The position numbers were made by a program, and so were the translations under genes. This document shows, piece after piece, positions 1 through 11,600 of a stretch of DNA of 64,000 nucleotides (the first letter of the stretch is position 1; each line of letters opens with the position of its first letter). The stretch comes from Gorsachius magnificus (lineage: Eukaryota; Chordata; Aves; Pelecaniformes; Ardeidae), in contig CM067084.1 in NCBI GenBank assembly GCA_034008185.1, forward strand, positions 8,265,385 through 8,329,384. The letters are read 5' to 3'. Below the pieces are notes generated by a model that saw nothing but the letters and a program-made list of their open reading frames with translations, was not told the origin of the DNA and searched no databases.

Positions 1-1499
1 GCTGCCCCATGTAAGGATGCTCGGAGAGGCTGGAGGCAGCTCCAGAGAAGGTTGCGTGCAGATGCTGCCTGGGGCCCTGAAAGCACTAACGTCACGGAGG
101 TGCCACGTTGGGCTGAGGTCCAGCAGCCTGCAAGCACAGCCGCACCATGTCCAGCTCACACCTTTGCTTCTGGGGAAACGCCTGCACACATTTCTCATGT
201 TCTTTGGTAGCCCTATGTGTTTTATATGCCAGGTTGGTACGCTGGGCTCCCTGGCTCCTCTAGTTTTCTTCTCTTCCACCTCCTTCCTTCAATCCCATGT
301 TTTCTTTTCTTTTCTTTTTTTTTTTTTTCCTAGGCTAGGTTTGTGGTGGGCATAATGGAATGAGTTAAAAGGTGCCAAATTAAATTAGTTCACAAATTTG
401 GAGGAAAGCCAGTCAGGAAATAGCAACTGCTTTTATAGGAAAGCAAGAGAGAGGGGGGGAGAGAGAGGGACATGGGGAGGACCTATCTGCCTGCATGTGT
501 TTGCAAATGAAACACTGTGCCCTAAATCAAAGTCAAATGATTATAAATGTTTTGGATCGATGTAACACATTTGTGATTGATTTCTAATTCTTCTTCCTGG
601 AAAAATCCCTTGTTTGTCCATAGGAACAGCCAGACGTACAGCAGTCATTGGGAAGGGGATTCATTTTTGTGTTGGTATTTTGTATGTTTGAAGGTTATGT
701 TGCTATGCTGACCCGTGAACGAGCTACCATCTATACCTTAATAACCTGACGTACAAGTGCGTGGTAGAAAATAAGTGCGATGTATTCAGCCCACTAACTA
801 CGTAGTCATGGTCTACACTGCTTTAGTTCTCCTCTGAGCTTGGTAACGCAGCAGCCGTGAGGAAATGTTTCCAGCTGCAATTTGCCTTTGCTTTACAAGT
901 TGATCTCATTTCATTTGCTCACGTGACTTCCAGCAAAGTTAAATCTGCGGAGGCTTCCTCTCACTTCATTTCATCCTGGACTTAAAATAGCCAAAAACCT
1001 TTTATATGGCTTGCAACAGAAAACAGCCGTGGTGGCTTTCAACCAATTACATCATGATTATGCGGTAATCTGTGTTTTCTCTGTGTTCAAAAATGTATTT
1101 TTTGCCACAAGTGCCTGTTATAGGAGATTTATGGAAGAAAAAGGGGCGCACTTTCAGCTTTGTAAACTGAATATTTTATTATATTAGGGGCTTGCCAAAG
1201 TTCTCTTAATATATTTTGTGTCAGACTGTTGTGGGAAACAGTACAAAATAAAAGATGTTTCTTACTTTCTCATGCTTACTAATCTCTGAAGAGAAGTACA
1301 GACTATACTCCACCAGCTTATTCTTGGTGCAACACTAAACATCTATAACAAGGTTATAGCTCTTGGGTAAATTTACTGCACTGCTTTAATTCTCTGTTAT
1401 CAATGGTGCACAATGTATTGAAATATACTGCTTGAAATATTGAAATTGTGATTATTAAATGTGTTTTGAATCATTTGCACTTATGTACCTCTACAGAAG
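1..1499. other. Non-genic DNA, no gene seen
   Basis: No coding, RNA or recognisable transposon sequence is visible. The stretch contains a T14 run at 315-328 that ends in CCTAG, resembling a splice acceptor but with no plausible exon after it, and a 26-base purine-only tract at 445-470. The remainder is unique, AT-leaning sequence with stops in all frames. Confidence 0.7.
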
Positions 1500-1750
1500 G
1501 TCTTCAGAGGACTTTACAATGGCTACCTTGGACATTTATTTATTCTACATTTATAAAATATATAACATGTGCTACATAATATATATTAGGTACGTTATAC
1601 ATCTTACATCAGTATAAAGTAAAGTATAAAGCTAGAAACTAGGAGAAACTAAATAAGTGACTTTCCAAAGCCAGAGAAGAAACGTGCAGCAATGTTAACA
1701 GTAAAAATTAGGAACTGTGATTCTTGGACCTTTATTCTAACCATTTAGCA
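1500..1750 (-). repeat. MIR / CORE-SINE relic, antisense
   Basis: The plus strand reads like the reverse complement of an amniote MIR. It has a 'gactttacaa' segment, then 'gaaactaggagaaacta', 'aagtgactttccaaagcc', and near the right end an 'aggaactgtgattcttgg' segment followed by 'ctaaccattta'. The same order occurs in antisense MIR copies (tail region, then the CORE, then the tRNA-derived head). Divergence is high and the middle is AT-expanded, so the boundaries are approximate. MIRs are tRNA-derived SINEs that were mobilised by L2-type LINEs and are long dead in birds. Identification is by remembered family pattern, not by alignment. Confidence 0.6.
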
Positions 1751-4700
1751 GTAGTTATCAGTTCTACATCAGTATTTTATAAAGGCTTGCTGTTTTGGAA
1801 AGGAAATGCCAATGAAACTGCATTAAGGAAGTCTTCTTCAGCTTCCCAAATCTGAAGTACTTTGATTGGAAGTTACCATATGACCACAGCTCCTTTAGGG
1901 ACTTGCCAACGTGATAAAGGCAAGTAAACGAATAGGTGGGAAAAGCCAGTATGACTTCAGTATGGGAATAAATGGTAGCCAGAACAGTAGTTATCTTGCT
2001 GCTCTCTCCTTCCCGTGTTCTTTTCCAGCTTTCAGCATCAGAACGATATTGATCGCTGACCATAAGAAGAGAAGGTCGCTTTCTTCATATGAAACTGAAA
2101 ATGCTTGCTAAGGCTGAGATGAAGGGAAAAGGATAATTGACCTTTCAGACTTTGCTCATCTTTGCTCACAGTGTAATAATTAAGTGACAAATTTCAGGTA
2201 TATTTACAGTTAATCTCATAACTGGGTGGGTGAAGGTCACTCAGTCCCAGAAGCTGACTTCTGGACTGGCTGAGCAGTGGAGTGCAGATTGCTGAAAAAG
2301 CTCTGTGCTCTGAAAATAAAGAGGGCCCTAAACAAAATATTGGCCATTGACCGGACAGAGGAGCACTCGTTCTGCTAAGAGGAGAAATCAGAGCATCTTT
2401 CAAGAGAGAAGTACTTCTGGAGTTCAGTATGGACCTGACCCCACTGGGTTCACCTTAGATCTCGCTTTCTGCTCATGTTTCTCCTCATCTTCCTTCCCAG
2501 CCACTTTTATTTTTCACTAATAGAACTAAATGCTTAATAATTCTGTAACTCTAAGCCACTGGCCTAGCACTCATTTATATTGATTGCAGCTAAAATCCTT
2601 TCATGAATGACTCCAGAGCTCATCGCTCCTGTACTTAAACAAAGAAAGAGCCATAAACCAGGCTGTGTCAAGATATCAAATGAGACACCTTTCATGTGTT
2701 TGTGAACTGAGACTCTTCATCTGCTTGGCTTTGAAACATCATTTGTTTCACACAGCTGAATGACCAAATTCTGGGCACTTTGAGATGCTGTTCTGTTAAC
2801 AGCCCTTCCCTCACTGAGATCAAAATGATAAAATTAATCTGTCTTTGATACCATTGATAAGAGGGTTGTTTAGCCACAGCAAAATAATGTTTTGTGAACA
2901 GCGTCTTGTGTTCCAGGTTTCCTTTTCACCACGGTACAATTGCGTCTATTTACACTCACCCATCCAGGGGCGCTGGCTGCTTTGCAGTCTATGTCACCAA
3001 TCTCACAAGTGTTTCTAAAGCAACCAAGAGAAGTAGTAGAGCATCTTACTTCAGGTAGATCCCTTGAAGATGTCCTAGTGGTGAATAAAAATCAGATAAA
3101 AATATGCTATGTCATGCATAGTGGATTTCTGAAAGGAAAATGGGCCTCTGAGTTTTTGAGACTGGGAGGTAGATTGCATTTCATTTAAATGAATGCTTTG
3201 CCTTGTTACTTAAGTAGACAACCTTGGGCAAACCTCATATTCTGAGCTTTATTTCAAGTTCAAGTTAGTTATTCACATGATTATTTTTCTTTCCTAGGTA
3301 CCACCTTTCTCCAGTCTGACAATAAGTAATATATCTAATATGCCTGAACTTTTGGACCAAGGAAAATACACTCAACAGTGAACTTATTTTGTGTATGGCA
3401 ATCAAAGTTCAACAAATATAAACAATTAATCTGTTTTTCATTTATACAAGCACAAAAAATGCATTTAAGAAAATTCAGTTTCCTTCATATTTTACACTCT
3501 TTAAACTCCAATTTAGCTTTAGCGACTTTTTTTTCCAACTTAAAACCTTGTTTGCCAAGATTCAAACTGAGTGAATTTTTATTGCACAGTTATAAACCAC
3601 TGAGGGGGGAGAATTATATAATGGAAAAAAGTTGAAATAGCCTTAAGTCTAAAAGTGCAAATAGCATACAGCAACCATTGGAGAGGAAAGAAAAAAAAAA
3701 AGGTCATCACTAATATTTTCATCGGCACACTCTTATAATGCTTTAAAATGCACCCAGGGTGCATTTCACAGGTAGAATCAATGTGCATAATTAAGGAGTA
3801 ATGACCAATGGGGAGGGCATTTCCTGACAGCTAATGGCTACTTGGGGTAAAAGGTGTGGTGGAACCACCAGACTGGAGTTTCACAGGTCATTAATTGCCA
3901 GGAAATGCCAAACTTGAAGGTCATCATTACAAATGTAAGCTGTGAAAATTTGAAGATGTAAATAAAACTAAATAATCTTTTTTATATATTGAAAATGTAG
4001 CTATGGAACTGTTCATTGCATCTGATATATCTGTTTATGGGACAGGCCTTCTCCATATTGGTTGCAGATGGCTCAGCCACTGGGGCCAAGTGAAAGGGCA
4101 GCATGGTGTTAGCTACCCCATCCCATGGGGCTCACAGCATGGACAAAGCTTGATGGGTGAGCTTGAGACTTTGCTCATGGTCATTGTGAAAGAAGATACA
4201 CGTCAGGTGAAGACATTAAGCACAGGAAAGTAGGTATGCTACATTTATTATTAGGCTCAGCATTAATTATAAGTAGAAAGATCATGTTAAAATATCTTGT
4301 TAAAGGTCAACTTCCAGTCTCGAAGTCAAGCTCAGGTCTTATTTATCAGCACCCTGTTTATGTTTTCCTGTAAGTAAAAATCTACGGGTTCCCCATCTGA
4401 CCCTCCTTTTACCAAACTTACCTAGTGCAAGGTGGTGGGTGCAAGCAGAATGAGGACATTTGGGAGGAGAAAAGGGGAATATTTGGGTTCTGATGATGTT
4501 CAAGGTGTGGTGCTTTGACCCTGGCGGCCAGATGACCATCTTGATGCTCCTAGTTGTATGAGAGGAGGAAGAGAGGGCAGAAATACCCAGAGAGATGTCA
4601 GCTTTATAATAACCACTCAGGAAAAGCTCGAAAATGTTTTGTCTCTGTTAAGAATAGTTTGGATATACTTTCAAATTTTTCTTTTTGAGCCCAATAGCTG

Positions 4701-6140
4701 CCAAGACCTTCATGGGTTGTTACTTTGGGTACTGGGATGCAGGTCTCGCTGATTATTTATCCCAGCAGAGCACAGCCTCCAGTGTTTTTCAGCATAACCT
4801 GTATGGCCAAATCTTTGGTTAGTTCAGTGGTTTAAACTGAAATACCACCTGGCAGCAAGATAAAGCCCAGTGCAGTCACTCACTGAGTCTGGTGAGAGGT
4901 GAAACGGAAGAGCAGGAAAGGATCGGTGAAAAGATACCACTGGAAAAAACCCATTCTGTATCAGCAACGGTATCAGGATATTGCTATTGGCAAAATACTG
5001 CCAGGGTCTGTCTAAGAAATCCTACAGTAGGTCTTCTTGGTTGCCTCTTATGGTTGAGTTTTACGAGGATGGTGTTAGTGAAAGAAAGCACATAGCTTTG
5101 AGGAAAAGAACCAGGGTTCTCCTATCGTAGGAAACTATTTTCCTTTGGTGGCAGATGACTATTGCCATTTACAAATGCGTAATAATGAAGGAGAACAAAT
5201 AACATTCATTATAATTCTCTTGAACCAACAATTGGAGTCTGTTTAAAAGTCCAGTCTCTAGCAGTACATGAGTTAACTTGACAGAATTAGGAAAGCACTA
5301 TGGAAACTGGAAAATGTACTACATAAAGCTGCCTCTGTTTTCCCAATTCATACTCCGGTGCATTTGTATAATTTTTATACATAAATGAAGCATTGTATAA
5401 TCTGTGTAAATCATTTATAAGTACTGAGAGCTGCAGTATCTAGAGCATGAAGCGTATGGAGCCAGAGAAAAAGCTCTGAAGAAACAGTAATGTTAATGTG
5501 ATGACTGAGAAGTAACCACATACCTTAACTGTCTGTAAAATAGAAAAATGTGAACTGTTACCCAAGAGGCATAATTATTATAGTGCAGCTTTTTCACATC
5601 TTTTGAGGACATAATATATATCTTCATGATTTTGTGGAAATGTGTGCATCAATCAATGCACTGATTGGAGAGTAAATAGAACTGTTGACTTTTTTTATTT
5701 TAACATCTATTTTTCTATTATCATTTTTCTATTTTTGGGACTTTTATTAACTTTGATCTTTAATTTAGTGAAACTCCATTTGTAATACATCGTTCCCATG
5801 AACATTGTTTAATTTCTTCGGGTTTCACAGAAGTAATGTTTTAAATATGAGTTTCCTAATGTTTGCTGTGTTCTGAAAGACAGTGATCAGGACAATAGGA
5901 GCCTTAGGTTTTGTGCTTTAAATGAAATCCTACAGAGGCCTCAGCAGTTGAGCATGTTCAGAAAGCAAATATCCAAAGGCTCTGTACTCAACACCTGGGA
6001 AAAAAACTTGTGGTAAACTCAATCAAGATAAAACCTGTTCCTTATTCAACAAAAATCTCCTAATTTTAAACAATCTTTACTTGCCAGACATTGTCCAGTA
6101 ATTCTGAATAAGTTTTATTTGTTACAAAACTGCTTTTTTT
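1751..6140. other. Non-genic DNA, no gene seen
   Basis: Unique AT-rich sequence with no repeat or gene that I recognise. Open frames here are under 100 codons and lack family motifs. A polypyrimidine stretch ending in TTTCCTAG at 3284-3297 resembles an acceptor, but the sequence behind it has no convincing donor or frame. From about 6132 the sequence becomes the polypyrimidine tract that precedes the exon candidate at 6152. Confidence 0.6.
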
Positions 6141-6151
6141 TTTTTCCCCAG

Positions 6152-6227
6152 GACATTCAAATACTATGAAAGTAAAAAATCTAAATATAGATGCAACAAT
6201 CTCACATAAGAACAGGATGGATCCTCG
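6152..6227 (+). other. Candidate exon, 76 bp
   Basis: A run of T followed by CCCCAG ends at 6151, giving a near-ideal acceptor. The segment ends CCTCG and is followed at 6228 by GTAAGT, a perfect donor core. Of the three frames, only the one starting at 6154 is open throughout, reading HSNTMKVKNLNIDATISHKN and a few further residues; the other two have stops. The length of 76 bp is within the normal vertebrate internal exon range. No protein family is recognised, and no neighbouring exon is evident, so the segment could be a lncRNA exon, an alternative exon or chance. There are no CpGs other than the one at its 3' edge, and the base composition is like its flanks, which weakens the coding case. 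Confidence 0.3.
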
Positions 6228-6239
6228 GTAAGTTTCAAC

Positions 6240-8542
6240 ATGAGAATATCCAAAAGCATAAAAATAAGTTGATATTCAGTAAATCAAACCAGTTTTGCAT
6301 GTTGCAGAAAGAGTGAAATTTAAAGAGTTTGAAAAAAGAATGAAATGGCTTTAAAAAGAGATGAGGGGCTCAATAGAAGAAATAATAAGAGGTGGTTAAG
6401 GGAGAAATTGATAAAATTCCTATTAAAGGCCAACCAGGATGGAGAAGGAGTAAGCAATTCATAAGGTTTGCTGACCAATTATCCTACCCCAGGGCTCTCA
6501 GATGGTCCCACGTAACACCACATTTCTTTCCTTGATAACTGCAGTCAACTCTTCATGGACTGCAATTCCTTGTATCTGACATCCACAGTATGAGCAATGT
6601 TATGGTGCCTTAGTCTCTACTATGGGTCATCAAAGGATTCTTTGCTGGGTTTCAAGAGTAAATTCATCAAAAACTTTGTCTTCCTGAATATCTTCATAGT
6701 ACATGCAAAGACCAACCACTTTCCCCAGCTTTTGGCAAGGTATGAAGTACCACTATTCATTTCCAGGCCAGGGATATTTGAAACTGGGTTGTTAACAGCC
6801 TAATGAAAAGCTTTTGCTTGAAAAATATAGAATATTGATCCAAATCGTAATCCATATTCGTCTGTTAAACATGATTCCAAGATCATCATTCCAGTGCTCT
6901 GTCATGCCTGTAAAAAGTTGCCTCACTGTGATGAAACCCTTGCTAGATTTTTCTAGGCTGTAGATATGAACCTGGTTTCCTCACTTGCTCCTTTTTAAGA
7001 GCATAAGGAACAAGGGAACTAATTTCACCGACTGATTTAGAGCTATGTTTTCCACAGTAGACAGCTGCTGAAAAAGCAACAACCCACCCATCTGCTGACA
7101 CAGGAACCAAATTAATCAAAGCCTTGTATTTATTTTTTTTTTCCTGACATAAGGCTAGACGATCTCTGTCTCCAAGAATTAGATGGGTCAAAAACCTTCT
7201 TTCTAGTTAAGCTTTTTGGATGGAAATGGGATTGCCATAGGACAGTGTGGTCCTACAGCAAGTAGGCAAAAACTTCAAAGCCAAACTTCTCATTAGAGGT
7301 TTGGCAAGTAAAACGCAAGAAGCCTCTGCCAAGCCTCCGATGTCCAACAGTGCCTAGCATCCTACGCAGAATGAAGCCTAGTGAAACTTTTGATACCTTA
7401 ATGAGCTAAAGAGGCCATAAAAAACTCATGTTTATAACGCGTATGTTGTGCCAGAGACCAAAATGAATCCACTTGTTCTCTCCTTGTGCGAAGGATAAAG
7501 AGGGAATTCATTGCAGAGAAATAAAAGAAATTACCCCAGGCTTACAAGATTAAAAAAAAAAAAACCCAACCTTTTAATATGCTTTATCAATTAATTACCA
7601 TAAAGTAATGTTTATCTTTGTTGCATTTCAGTGGCAGCTCTGGCTCCTTATGATTTCTTTCCAAAGTAAATGTTTGGGCCTTTTTTGAACAAAATGACAG
7701 AATATACCATTTCCATTAAAAAACAAAGTCATAAAAGTCATGTAAGTAGCTTTTACAGACTCCCTAATCACCTATATGTGTTTCTGTAAGCACACCAAAG
7801 GACACAGAGCTCTGCCACAGCAAAAAACTTAGGTGATGATTTCGGCTGGTGACCGCCACTGCAGGCTGGTGTGCGTGGGCAAGCTCCTGTGCCACCACTG
7901 CTGCCATGAGCAGGGTGCTGGTGTCCGGGTGGCCAGGGTCCCAGCTCGCCCCTCTGCTCCTGCAGCCGGCAGGGCATCCCCTGTGCCTGCATGCACCCAT
8001 CCTCACCTGAAGCTGCTGCCCATGCTGCAAGTCTGGGTCTGCTTCCACCCTCGGGAATGGTTTTTGTGAACTTTGGAGTGCAGTGAGATACGCAATGAGA
8101 AAATTTTCATTAATAGGTTGAAAGGCCCGTTGAGAAAACACACATTCTGTCTATGCACCGAGGTAGCCTGTTATCCAGGGAATTTCCTTTTTCTTTTCTT
8201 TTTAACAGTATTTTAAATCTATTTTTATATTTTAAATTTTTTATTTTGCATTTTATATATATGTTCATTTTAATATTTACTTATACTTATTTCTACTATG
8301 TAACATCACCTGCAAAAATGTTATTCTTCAACACATGTGTTGAATAACAAATGTTATTCTTCAATAGCAATATATTCATAGGAATATAGCTTGTATCTGT
8401 GATTTAACATGTATACATATGCACTTGTTATACCATTTAACCACTATTTAGCTGTCGTTATAATGTCAGCAACATGCTATGTCTTGAACTTCAGCCTCTA
8501 AAGCAGATCACTAAAATCTGCGTACTTACATACGGAGGAAGT
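6240..8542. other. Non-genic DNA with a GC-rich patch
   Basis: Mostly unique AT-rich sequence. At about 7835-8060 there is an abrupt GC-rich patch (many CTG, GCC and CCA words) that is open on both strands, so its reading frames are best explained by lack of stops. No family is recognised. Just before the CR1 at 8543 lies the palindrome and direct repeat described separately. Confidence 0.6.
8316..8364. repeat. Palindrome plus 16-bp direct repeat
   Basis: The 16-mer AAATGTTATTCTTCAA occurs twice without mismatch, at 8316-8331 and 8349-8364. Between and overlapping them is the perfect palindrome TCAACACATGTGTTGA at 8328-8343. It is extended outward by TGTTAT (8319-8324) pairing with ATAACA (8344-8349) across a 3-base bulge. 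The flanks are AT-rich. The function is unknown; a template-switching event during replication would create such a combination. Confidence 0.85.
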
Positions 8543-8646
8543 TCATAGAATGATAGAATGGTTTGGGTTGGAAGGGACCTTTAGAGGTCATCTAGCCCAC
8601 CCCCCCTGCAGTGAGCAGGGACATCTTCCACCAGATCAGGTTGCTA
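8543..8646 (-). mobile_element. CR1 LINE 3' end, truncated
   Basis: The left edge carries TCATAGAATGATAGAATGG, the reverse complement of the CR1 terminal octamers, followed by the antisense of the conserved CR1 3' tail (GTTTGGGTTGGAAGGGACC, then a 'catctagcccacc' and 'gcagggacatcttccac' segment). The copy therefore lies on the minus strand with its 3' end at the left. Only about 100 bp of the 3' UTR is present, typical of heavily 5'-truncated CR1. Mismatches are scattered, so it is not recent. It belongs to a different subgroup from the copies at 13419, 21411 and 59477. Confidence 0.93.
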
Positions 8647-8649
8647 TAC

Positions 8650-11600
8650 TATCTTGGAGTTTTATTATGAGAGAGCATAAATTTTAAAACTCAGAATGTC
8701 TTTTTGATTAACTGGGCTAAGACTAAGATATTCACAGTGGTTTTAATTTTTTCTGTGGAAGGGTCTAATGTCTATGCCTAACACTAACTCAAGCAAATCA
8801 CCTTTACTGCTGTTAACTCACGTAGGTCCAGAAGGTAGCATGAAGCTTTCAAAATCAGCTAGTGATTTAAATCAGTATCCAAGGCTGTGAGCTGTGCTAT
8901 CTGAGAAAATCAGGACTAGTACACTTCTACCAGATCACTTTTTTGTACCGAGGAGCTCTGAGAGAAGAGCACAGTGGACGCTTGTGCCTCAGAAGTCACC
9001 TCAAAGTGATCTCAACTCAGCTGGTAAAGCCTCTCAGATAGATTTCCTCTGCTCAGGGTTGGTTTGCTTTGATGGCAGCATGTCTTGAAACACGCTGTAT
9101 AAGTGGGAAATACAAATATATACTTTTTAAAAATGCATTCATGGTATTTTTAAGTAAAGTTGTAAGAACATGTGTGTTTTTTACTGTGTCCCATCCCTCC
9201 TTCCCCTTCTCTTCCCGTTAATGCAACGCTAAAGGTCTCAAACCCTGAGCTTGCCACCTCCTTCAGGGGGATTAATCATCCCACTGCAAGGGAAGTTGAA
9301 AAAAAAAAAAAAATATATATATAAGCATAATCTTTTGTTGCTGTTTTGTGCACTTTATATTACTCAAATTGCAAAACTAGTTTTATGCTGCTTGGACGAA
9401 AGCTCTTTCCCCACTGAAATAATGTTTATTCTGACTTCACCGGCTTAGTTTAGCTGATTGCTGTAGGCCTTTCCCTAATTTTCCTCTTCCCTTCATCCCT
9501 AGTGCCCAACCAATAGCTGTAGGAAAAAAGCTCCATTACTTCTCTTGTCCTTTTAGTTTAAAACTTCTGCTGGAATGAGTGCAGCTGCCAAGAAACGAAT
9601 TGTGGGCATTTGCCTGTAGAGCCACTCACAAATGTTTGCTACGATGTCAGGAAGTTATCAGGGCAATGAATGAGCAGCGTTGCCCTTTTGGGTCCCAACA
9701 TTCGTTTGCTGACGTAAGGCGCATCGTTGCCATGTCAGATGTCGCTCTCCTTGCTAAAGATTCCTGCCTCAAGGGCTTTGCTGGGGATTTGCTCCGAGGA
9801 GTCACCAGTGCCATGCAGATGCCCGTTTGCACAGGGCACGTGAATCGCAAGAGGACAAAACTCTGGTGGTCTAAGTCTGCTTAAAGCCTTAGGTCAGAGT
9901 TTCCATCTATAAACATTCCCTTGTATGTTTATGTTTTTATACAGCTTGATTTATTGGAGGTGAAAAACACTGTATACTAACTTTTTTTAAGCTAACAGAT
10001 TAATTATTGTTGATAGTAGAATATGCTCATCAGCAATAACTCAGACGATCAGCGCATAACGCCATACTATTAAGTTCATCTGTGCGATGAGCTCTTTGGT
10101 TAAATGTCAGAAAAGGCCATGGATTTTCTCACCTTTTGAAAAAAATAATGTTCATAATTATAATGTTGCTGTTTTAAAATATATGTCTGCAGAACAGATG
10201 AAACATCTCTTAAATTTCTGTCTGGGTGGAATCACAGACCTCTGGTACACCCAACGGGTGTTTGTTCATAGATTTTCAGCATGAAAAGAACTTTATATTG
10301 GGAGCTGGGAACCATTCCTGGGTCTTCACTAGGTGCACAGACATCGTGTTTAGGGTAAGACATTTAAACTTTGGGCTGTAGTTAAATGGTGGTAAAATAA
10401 TGCTTCTGCTTGTAAAGCACAATAAAAGCTCCATGTTGGTTTTAGAGTGAAATACATTAATATATAGCAAGACATTTTCCATACATGTACGCTTAAAGGG
10501 TACCTCTGTGTAGAAGGCAGTTCGTAGATACGCTGCTGCAAGAGCTGTTGGGTGAGCGGTATGACTTGGTCCCAGCTGAGTGTTTAATTCCCAAATCCAA
10601 GGGGGTTGCACAGCTGCTGGTCAGGCACAGAAGGGATCAGTGGAGCTGCCCTGTGCTCCCTGCAGCCCCCCCTGTTCTTCAGTCCCTCCTGCCCCAGGGC
10701 AAGAAAATGAGTTGGTCTGGCACTGACATCCAGTGACATCCTCCTGCAAGGCTGAATTTTTCAGTGGCAGCACTTCACGAAAGCCAGTACCTCTTCCACT
10801 AAAAGCACAATTTTATTTATCTTTTTTTTGTACACCAAAATTCATTAATTTTTTGATGTGTTCTTGCCTCATCATTGCTCACTACTAGAGCAGCACAAGC
10901 CAGACCTGTAGCCTTTCTGAGAGGTTTCTCTTTCATTTCCATATCTATGGCATCAACTGCTCATGTTTTGTAAATTATTCAATGTATACTAAAATAACTT
11001 TTTTTAAGGCCAACTTTCCTTTTTTTCTCATAGGCCAGATTGACCTTCTTCAAATACAGAACTTCCTAACCCTGTAGCTAACTTGAACAGTGGAGCGGAG
11101 TGTACGCTTGCTGCCATTCAATCCTACACAGTTCAAGCTAAGCTCCAAGCACATAAAGGTAATGAAGTGATAATACAGGGATGAAAAAGATTTCTTTGGG
11201 TGTATCTAGCAACCCAGTGTTTGCTACTAAACATAAAATCAGCTCAAAATGTGGCTTTGAAATCCAAAATCAGTAATTGTTTTTTAATTGTTAACCTCCT
11301 GGTTTGGAAAAAGAAAAAAAAAAAACGTTAACCATGTTGTTCCTATTTATTGGGTTTTTTTGGATCCATTTGTAGGCAGAAGTGTGTGTTAGTTATTTTA
11401 TGATGTGCGACCTGATCACAGGTAGAAACAGTTTATGGCACTGCAGTCATACGTAGGAACCATGCAACATCAAAAAGCAAGCAGCCCCTCTGACTTTCAC
11501 TGTCACGCTATCCGGAAGAAATTTAGTCCCTGGACCTGAAGTAGCAAGCAGGCATGAAATGCGATATTGTTCAGTGGGGAATTTTAAACCTTTCGCAGGG

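Noticed and set aside
302..331. T-rich tract ending CCTAG, possible splice acceptor
   Set aside because: No donor or open frame of credible size downstream; homopolymer tracts often mimic acceptors.
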